Part shown: positions 23,870-33,900 of the stretch, in pieces | Numbering within the stretch: position 1 is the first letter of the stretch | How the letters are laid out: every line of letters begins with the position of its first letter | NCBI GenBank assembly: GCA_947247005.1 | Contig: OX365955.1 | Location: 21,247,322 to 21,311,321, forward strand | DNA length: 64,000 nt | Source of the DNA: Spisula solida | Lineage: Eukaryota; Mollusca; Bivalvia; Venerida; Mactridae | Reading direction: 5' to 3' | Position numbers and translations under genes: made by a program | The notes under the pieces: model-generated | Told to the model about the DNA's origin: nothing | Seen by the model: only the letters and a program-made list of their open reading frames with translations | Database searches by the model: none

Positions 23870-24926
23870 CTCTCAAAATATACCAATTTCAATAAAAGTT
23901 TTCCTTGAGCAAATAAAAAAGTACTCATCAGTGGAATGACAATTTAACATAATGTAGTACTGAACTCAAACAGATTAAATTGTGGTATCATAAAATCACA
24001 CAGAACTTCCCTTAAAATGCACTCATAAAAATCAACATAATCATTAATATACCAAGATATACTTGCAAAATAAAATATACATCATTTTTATATGACAGAC
24101 ATCTACCAGAGTCAACAGACTCTGTGTTAAATTTTATGCTAAAATACATTGTATGTTACAATAATGAACAACAGACCCTGGTTTACAAAACAAATTTTAA
24201 CCCAAAACATATAGAACAAAACATATGAATGGAGTGAATTTAGAAAGATAATAAATATATGTAGGGTGTTACAATTCTGAATCAATGACATGACAATACC
24301 CCAGATACAGCTTTAACAAACGTAATTCAGAGAATTTTAAGGCCAAATAAAAAAATATGTGTGGTTCTCGTAACAAAAATCAAAACAGTAATTACCATCA
24401 ATAGTCAGTAGGATAGAGAGTACTTGTATTTAATAATATAGGAACAAAAAACATATTTTTATCTATTGTAATCGGATGAAAACTTAGTATAGAAGTTGAA
24501 AACTTATAATTTTTGTGTTTGTTGTTTACAAAGATTCTTTTTTTTAAATATCGAAACAAAATTTTGAGAAAAAAAATATGATAAGGTTTGACTATGATTA
24601 TCTAGTACAGGCTAGAATGAATTTATTTATTCTGAACCATACATTTTTTTATTCTGAAACACATTTTTCATTCTAAAACATACATTTTTTTATTCTGAAA
24701 CATACATTTTTTAGTCGAAACATACATTTTTTACTCTAAAACACACATATTCACATATATAAATACATTATACTGTTTATTTTTAGCCAAATATAAAGAT
24801 TTACATAAATTCATACATCCTGGCCATCATGAAATACTGACATCGTACTGACATCGTCCTTGTATACACACATTCCAACAACAATGTAACATTAATAGAT
24901 GATCTATATACACAACAATTATCCAC
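23870..24926 (-). other. Probable 3' UTR of the SRSF3-like gene
   Basis: Directly downstream, on the minus strand, of the SR-protein stop codon. Very AT-rich, no coding. Includes a 20-22-bp tandem repeat at about 24625-24750 ('attctgaaacatacattttt'). The poly(A) site could not be fixed. Confidence 0.4.
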
Positions 24927-24954
24927 CTAGTCCCATTCTCGTCGACCAGAACTT
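24927..24954 (-). CDS. SRSF3-like terminal coding exon
   Basis: Strong acceptor (ATTATATTTTTCAG). In the carried phase it reads RSSGRREWD then TAG (24929-24927). Short, but phase, acceptor and total protein length all agree. Confidence 0.65.
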
Positions 24955-27900
24955 CTGAAAAATATAATCGAAATAGTCTTTTTGAAGCATTTGATTGGAA
25001 ATACATGAGTAATGTAAATGACAGGAAGTATAATATCTGTTTGCAAACTTAAATAATACTTTTCTATTTAAACACAGATACATAATAACGAACATTTGTG
25101 TTAAGTTTTCATATACCATGTTCTACATAATTTATAAGATTTGTGCATTTATTTATTAACTGCTTTTAATCTAAGAGTATTTAATACTATGTACATGTAC
25201 ATGCATCATTTATACATCGCATACAGGGACCAGTGTGCAAATAAAAATCAAATTTTTAAAACAGTAGAAAAGAGTCATAATTATGAACTGAAAAAGAATT
25301 TGAAGTAACAAGTAAGAAAAAATTAAGACAGAAAATAAGGGTATTAAAATAAAAAGACTAACAAAAGATGTTTAAAAATCTAGCAATAAAAGAACTTATG
25401 AATCATGTTCCAGGCAATTCCAACTTTGATCTAAAAAGCAGTAGGGGTCATGAACAACCTCCAAACCAATTTTGGAAACTGTAGGCTCAAGTGTTCATTA
25501 TTTTCCAATCAGGTATAGTTTGACCGACTGATTTCGATTATTATGCTTTTCTTTATCCTCACCGGCGAATATGGGTGAAGCCCCCCCCCCCCCTCAGAAG
25601 AGATTATTTATTTTTTGGGGAAAGTGCATGATACAGAAGATGCCCCAGTTCCAGAAGCCTCGCTGATTCTATTACAAGCTATACACAGAATCTCAGTTTT
25701 TATGTTAAGTGGGAAAGACTGAAAAATATTTGTTTTTATCCAGCTGGTGGTGAGATGGACCCACAACCTTCAGAACAGCAGTCAGTACCTTGTCCATATA
25801 ATTGTGTTTATGTCGATAGGAAATGGAAATTATGAATACAGAAGTCTTTTTCGGTCTTTCACATAAAAAACAAGATACACATTACACTACACCATTCCCG
25901 ATATTAAAACAACACTCTCTCCATTTACCTCCACCAAAAATTTGTTATACATAAAGCCAACAAAATGCAGAGAACACAAGAACACATACACAAAGTTTTT
26001 AAAGTACAATATAAGGGGTTATATAATTCAAACTGGTACAATTCGCAGGCTTAGAAGAAGAAGGCTGTAAGTGCTACTTACAAACAACCTTATAAGACCC
26101 AAACATATTCGAAATCTGCATCATAAGGCACTACTTATAAACCTTTTTCAAGAAAAATCGGAAAAGGTCATACTGACTAAACTGAAGTTGAAAGCTTGTT
26201 TTTACTTAAGTAACAATAAGTTTGCAGACAGTTTTTTCTCGATTTTTCAAAATAACATTTTTGCACTTATGACCTTATTCTTCTAAGCCAGGGAATTATT
26301 GAAAGTCAACAACAAGTAATTATACGTGGGAGGATCAAAAAGTATGTTGAATCATAACATAACTCACAAACTACAGCGAATGCTTTCAAATTTTAATGCG
26401 ACATGACTATATGTATGACAAAACAACTTCAAGTTGTCAATTTGTTTAAACGGTTATCAACAAATCGCTAAAAATTTGTCAAAGCAAAGAAAGTACTGGC
26501 ATATTCATTCAGAGTAAAATTAATATGATGGCGATAAAGCTGAAAATAAAACAGTAATGGCCAAATTCCACAATCTTTTTGATCCTCCCTCGCAAACATA
26601 GATGATCACAGATCCAAGTTAACAATTCTGATAATTTCTTACTGAAATACCACATAGGGGAGGTAACTATGTGCTAAAATTATCTTTAAAAAAATCTGTC
26701 CCAGGTTGTAGCCCCTGCCTGATCTAAATTTTGCATTGGTGTACAGTATAATAATTTTGCAACCCTTAGTTTATACTAATTCATTTAAGGTCAATCGTGA
26801 AACAAGTTTTTCCAACTTATATTAATCACTCTTGACACCTCATTCCTGATGTTATCCCCAGCCTTTAAAGCCAGATTGATGTTTTTTTCCATAATATTAT
26901 CACCCTTGGAGTCAACAGAAAATGTAAATTTTTTATCAATTTATTATCTGAAGCTAGAGGTCATTATTTTATACACAATATCCAATTTTTGAGAAACTTA
27001 AAACGGATGTAATAAAAACTACATATTTAAAGCATATAAAATTTAGACCAAGAAGCCTAAGAACAACTTGTTTGTAAATGCTACTAACTTGATTTAGACG
27101 TTCTGTCTTAGTCAGCGTAACTGAAATACATAAATGGAAGAACCCTGTTTCAATAACTGTATGTACTACCACTTGACTCCATAAACTTTACAATCACCAT
27201 TTACTCTCTTATCATCAGTCTATTTCTATGTATCTAAAATCATGCACCTGTAAGGGTTCCATTTGATATGGGAGAAGGGCGTTTAGACTTAAGAATTTCC
27301 GAAAAGCCACATTTTGACCTTCAAGATTTTGGTTTGAAGGGTCATTTTCTCCTATAACCATGGTTATTTTGCATATAGAATGGTAAAATCTAGTCAAAAG
27401 TATCAGAATGACCCTTCAAATTCAGAACCCCAAATGCAAGTCCAACCCCTCTCTATTGGAAACTGTTGTAATTGAGAATATCACAATGACCTTGACCCCA
27501 GTCACCACACATATGGATCAATCAGTTTAACTAGGAATACATTTGATGACATGCAGCCTTTGATCTTCACTACAAATGCATTAATGATTAAGTGTCCTTG
27601 GGACTTCGACCTTGAGTATATTACTATATAGGTTAGTACAGAGCCAAAACGGAAGCACACTAGCACATTCAAAGCTACAGGGTCACACAGAATTAAAGTG
27701 TCATATATATAAATGCTTGTGTTCTGTATTTCAGAAAAAAAAGCATAGCTATGTTTCAAATATGATATTTAAAGTTTGTCAACAAACTGGAAATGAAGGC
27801 TTTGATACTGAGATCATCAAATTCCCAATTAATTCATAACAAGAGATGTTTGCAGAACATGGTCATGGTGATCTTGACCTACTGACCTCAAATCAAGAGG

Positions 27901-30900
27901 CGACAACTACGAATGGGAACCAACATCCCGATAAAGTTTGAAGATCCTGGACCTAATTGTTCTGGAGTTATTTATCGGAAACCATTTAGTCTATTTATGC
28001 ATATTTAAGGTCACAGTGGCTTTGACCTACTACTGACCTCAACAATGAATGGGATTATCTCCCGTTGATTTACACAAAATATGTAGGAGACAATAACAGG
28101 TTTGTTTTACTAGTGTTAGAGGTCACCTCAACAAATGACCAACTGCCTTAAACAGTCAGTACTACTTAAATATCATAATCAGACAAACTTTCGTACTAAA
28201 AACACCTTTATTAAACCACCCATTTTATGAATCCCTTGATTAGTTGCTTAAGACATGTTGGAAAGAAAGGCAAAAGAGAATTTATTAAGTTTTAAGGCAA
28301 CATTTCTGTTATTCTGTAACCTATAAGAGGTAACTACTTCATATTAATGTAGAATTCCACCACCCACTAGAGAACTACAAAGTATGGAGGAAGAGTATAC
28401 ACAAACCTTCGTTCTGGTGACTTTGATCCGGATAAATTTTTTCTCAAGGGTGACCTTGACCTGGAATATGAAATCAAACAATGAATCTAGAAAAAGTAAG
28501 ATGCAATAAGGACTTGAGACTTAATAGCTTTACAGTTAGAGTTGTAGATTTATGGAACAGTCTTCCAGAACACATCATTATTTCAAAGGACATTCATCAG
28601 TTCGAAAATAGGCTAGACAACTACTGGAAATCCCATCCTCTACGTTTTGATTTTAAGGCGGATTATAAACTATCACCAGAAGTTAAACGTATTGTGTACT
28701 ATCAGAATAACGAAGAGCTGCATACAGAGCACCCATCAGTGCTGCGTGCAGAAGCTACATAAGCTAACATAAGGTAAGGAATATAGCACAATAACAAAAT
28801 GCTGTACCAAAAGCCTAGGTCCCACTGACGAATTTAACATTGGCGATGTTCTCCCGATTTCTTGCGATTTGTCACAAATTCCTTCCTATATCACAAACTG
28901 TCTCATAACTTCCCCTAGACCAAGAGGAACATGTTCCCAGTGTCCTGATAGCTCATTAAGTTCAATCGGGAATACATCGCCGCGGCAAAAAATGCTCAGT
29001 GGGACCTAGGCTTAAGCCTTTGACAGTGATGTTTGTGTATTCAGATTTAGCACTGTTTCTCAACAATGTATCAGTAATACACGGCGACCAATTCACCTAG
29101 TAACCAGTTTTCCTGGACAGTATTCTAACTAGTACTAACTAATCATTCCACAAGGAACCTAATTCTCCATGTGTGGAGGAAAGTCAACATTGTTGTCAAA
29201 TTTTCACGGAAGGGTAAGACCTGCCGTGACTGGGAACCAAACCAGGATTGCAGGGTTACATATCCAGCGCACTAACCACTGGACCACAGCCACGGCTCAA
29301 AAAAAATACAAACATTAACATAAGAGTACACAGGAATTTAATTACACATTCTCAGAAACTTGCTTAAATGCAATATTAAACCCAGTACCATTTTAATGAA
29401 GAGATTTGTATAACGTCAGTGATATTTATAAAACATGCATGTCCCTATGGCAGCCAACTAATCATTCATGGTCATGTTTCAAACCATGCTTCAGTTATTA
29501 ATTGAAACCATTTTATTTCAAAGGTCACAGTGACCTCGACTTTAACCGAATTTTTTTTAATATAAAGGGGACATCAACTGGTCATGACATGCTTCAGTTT
29601 GTGGATACTGGCAGATCCTTTGAGGAACACTGGCATGTTGCAGTCTGGGATCAAACCTGAAACCCAAGGCAGTCACTGGTATGTTGAATTTTGAACCTCT
29701 TTACATGATAAAAGAACCAGATGTGCATCTGATAGCTCTAATTTATAGTAGTTTGGCTGCCAGAACACAACAGGAGATGCCATAAGAAACACATGTATAC
29801 CTCCTAGGTGATGGTGACCTTCTTCTTGGTGACCTTGACCTGTAACCATAGCAACAGATTATAAATATTGACATACAATGCAACACAATTACACTTAATT
29901 AAAAACTTAAATTTATGACACAACAGAAATCACTCAAACACAATATACAACAACACATACAATAAGGTGACTGCCATACTAGACGTTTATTCGATTATTT
30001 GAGGGTTTAACGCTGTTTCTCAATATTTCGGTTAAATATGGCGGCCAATTCACCTGACCAGCTTTCATGGACTGTATCCTAACCAGTACTAACTTACTCT
30101 TGAACAAGAGATCAACAACTTCTCCACATGTGGAGAAAAATTTGACACTGCTGTCAAATATTCAAGAAAGGGTATGACGTGCCATAACTGCATACTAGTG
30201 GTAGTAACTATACTATCTACACATGAATTATATGACTAATATTCATTAATTTAATTGTTAACAGAGAAGACTAATCAATAGACTTAAATTAATGAGAAAA
30301 GGTGATAAATTTGCATATTGTTCATTGACAGCCAAGAGGAGCTGTCAGTCTTCTTATTACATATGCTGATAGACCCTTTGGCCGTCAATGGACAATATTT
30401 CATAATGTGGCAAATAGGAAATCAATTAATCTGTTGCAAAAAGATTGTCGTTAGAAAAACCAGACTTATATTCGGCTGATGGAAACAAAGAGTTACTGCA
30501 TACATGTTATTACATACATAACAAACCACGAAACATATATATATCATAACAATCTTATATCAACACTAAAACTTTATAGGTCAATATAAGTATTCTTCAC
30601 AAAAAAGTTAAATTGCTAAGTAGGCCTACAGACAGTCTGCATGTTTGACGTTTAGTCAGGTAGTCAAATTTGCCGACCAGATAAAGCAGACATGTCTCAA
30701 TATTAACATTGTTGTCAAATTTATTGGATTTAAATTTTACCTTGATTGATTTCAGCAAATTATGATCAAGAACAATAAACAATGTCTTGAAACTTGCATA
30801 ATCAAAAGGGTTTTTCACCCACAAAGGGCCATAACTCCAACAATAACCATCTGACCTAAATATCCTGACACTATGCACAACTAGGTACAATCATTCGTGT

Positions 30901-33900
30901 GAAGTTTCATTGAAATCTGACCATTTGTTTAGGAGAACATGCACAAACAAACATTGTGACATCCCTCGATCCATCCAGCACAAAATCAATATCTCTCCCA
31001 CACTATAATGTGGTATAATGTGGGAGACATAATTTTTAATAATCAAACAAGAGATGTTTGTAAAACATGTATGCCCCCAAGGCAGCCCAATAGTCAGAAA
31101 TGGTAAAGCCTAAAGGTCACAGTGACACTAACCCTTGACCTACTGACCTCAAAATATATAGGGGTCATATACTGTTGATGACCAACCTCCATGTAAAGTT
31201 TGAAGATCCTAGGGCAAAGCGTTCTTGAGTTATTGAACAGAAACAATTTGAATAGTTAGAAATGGTAAAGGTCACAGTGACTTTGACCTACTGACCTCAA
31301 AATCAATATGGGTCATCTACTCTTGATGACCAACCTCCATGTAAAGCTTGAAGATCCTGGGGCAAAGCATGCTTGAGTTATTGAACGGAAACCATTTGGG
31401 ACAGACTGACAGACAGACTTGACAAGTGCAAAGCAATATACCCCCTCATCAAAGATGGGGGGCATAAAATGCTATTTTCAGCAGATCTACATTTCAGTTT
31501 ACACCTTTTTTTTAAGTTCTCTTTATACTTTAAACTGTTAACATTTAAATTCACTTCTGACAAACTTTAAGTTTATTTTTTATAGGTTAACGATACAGAG
31601 TAAACACAAGAAAGTTAACAAGGAGTTTTCTACTTCTAAAATTTTTACCTGAATAGTGACGCTGTATGCAGAAATATCGCAGTGGACATAAACAAAATGA
31701 TAGGATGTGAAGATAACATCGAAGCAATGATAGGAAGCCATGAATCTTGACGACATAAAGGCTGACCATTTCAGATGGTGAATCAATGGTCATATTATGA
31801 AGTGTATGCTCTGTGTGTGAAGTGATTGCCCTTAAAAACTGGGTGCCAGAAGTTAGCTGATCAGACATTAGAGAATCAGATCCGATGAACACAGGTAAGT
31901 AGTCCTATGTTGGACAGATTTGATATTTTATATGTGACCAAGTATCCAGTGATGGGAGAGCTTAGCTTAAGTTGTAAAGGACCTAGCATGGTTCTCGGTC
32001 CAACGAAGCAATGTTTGGTAAGGGCCTCTCTTGCAGAATAATGGAGTGAAGTGGTCTAGAGGACTGTTTGACGATAATGACGTGCGACAAGCAGAGTTGA
32101 ACCAGGACAGCAGTTGTATAATGAGAAGACATGGTCTATGTGTAGTTTGCGTTTACGAGTCCAGCGACGTAATGACTTAGACGAGGTTTTTGTGTCTTGA
32201 AGGTACATTACTATGTCGACAAAAGAATGAAGAACCTCACACTAGATGCGCTGCTCTTTCATTGGAGTAGATGCCATAATGTCTCAGGACGAGCTATTGC
32301 AGCGAAGGTAACAGGGCTTATATATGAGGTATGTTTACAATCAGCGACGTTTTTGCCCTATTTAACAAAATATGAATGCATTAATATAAAAAATAACTAT
32401 AAATGATACATTATTTCCTTATTTTTTTTCAATATAAGTAAAAAGTAAAGTAATTTCAGCAAGTTTAAGATGGAATTTAATATTGGAAAATATAAATACA
32501 TATCAGCTAAAAACACTATGATTATTGTTTTCACAAAGAGAAAACGAGAATAGAACAGAGTTCTGCTGAGGTTAAAAGTGACACTCGTAAAAGTAAATGC
32601 AGGATTCAAAAGATGTGGAATTGCAAGGTTCATTTGGATAATTCTGGTTAGAAAATATTTTTGTCAAGTTTCCCAAAACAGCAGAACTTCATAAGTTGTT
32701 TGATCAAATCCATTAGATAATAGATTCTATTTGAATTCACAGACCAAATACACATAGTTTACAAACCAAGAGCACCGTCTACGAGTGCTGGACGCTTGAG
32801 ATCATCAATCATACTAATAAATATAGGTCACAGGGTAACCAGCCTTGTCAGTATGCACTCCCTTATGGAGTTGAATAACTATGTTGAGTTTCAAGTGGTT
32901 ACCTTTAAGAAAATGACTCTGACAATAAACTTGACCACCGCACAGGCAGACGATCCCGTCACGACAATAGCTTTAAAATGACACTCCAGAGAGAATCCTA
33001 AAGGTCAAATGTTAACTTTGAAGAATTGCTCAGAATTACCAAATCAAATAGAAAAGGGTCAACCCCAGTCACAAATAATTCTCTTGTTTTGTTCACAAAT
33101 AATTGGCAACATTAGAAATGTAACTTTCAGAAAACCTCAGCAGAACACTGTATGCAATCATCTAAAGAAGATATCTATTGTATGAATGTTATATTCAACA
33201 TAGTAAACAAAACTATGGGAATCATAGATTACAACATGAAAACATACCCACATATCAATTATCATATCCCAAATTTTCTTTCCATACTTTCAATAGACAT
33301 ACATGTGTTAATCCATACCAAGCTATTGCTGTATGTTTTGTTTAACACAGTAAAATTACTGAACAGGCCTTCAGTGAACATTGTTATTGAATGATTTAGC
33401 AAATCACAACGAGCTGTATCTGTCCTAAATAAACCCCAAGTCAAATCGCAGAATACAGCCTTGGTGCCAGTATCAGGACTCAAGTTTGAATTTACCTGAA
33501 CAAAGTTAGCACTGAATATAATACTGACCTTGATCTTCCACGGTATGATCCCCGACGACCTCCACCACCACCACCACCGCCGCCACCACCACCGCCGCCA
33601 CCACCTCCACGACGTGGGGGTCCACCTCGACCCCAACGAGACTTTCCACTAGACGGTTCCACTCTCACACGTCTGCCATTGATTCTCCTGATGAATACCG
33701 AAGTACATGGGTGAAAGTTGAGAAATATGAAAATACTGAAAAATAAGCTGGGGGCCAGGGGGCCGCAGGACCCCCGGTAGGTCCAGGGCAAAGCCTTGGC
33801 CAGGGGTACAGGGGGCCGGAGGCCCCCGGAAGCTCCTCAAAAACAGCATTTTAAAGTACTTTTGAAAGCAAATTCTGGCACTTCTGACTTGCTGTTATAA

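Noticed and set aside
27270..27620. Additional RS-like exons of the SRSF3-like gene (near 27317 and 27600, minus)
   Set aside because: They start 'GGTCAAAATG' or 'GGTCGAAGTC' in the right phase but have purine-rich acceptors and lose the RS pattern quickly.
32120..32205. Poison exon of the SRSF3-like gene (minus)
   Set aside because: In the carried phase it would stop early, as a poison exon should, but the acceptor is weak and there is no conservation evidence.
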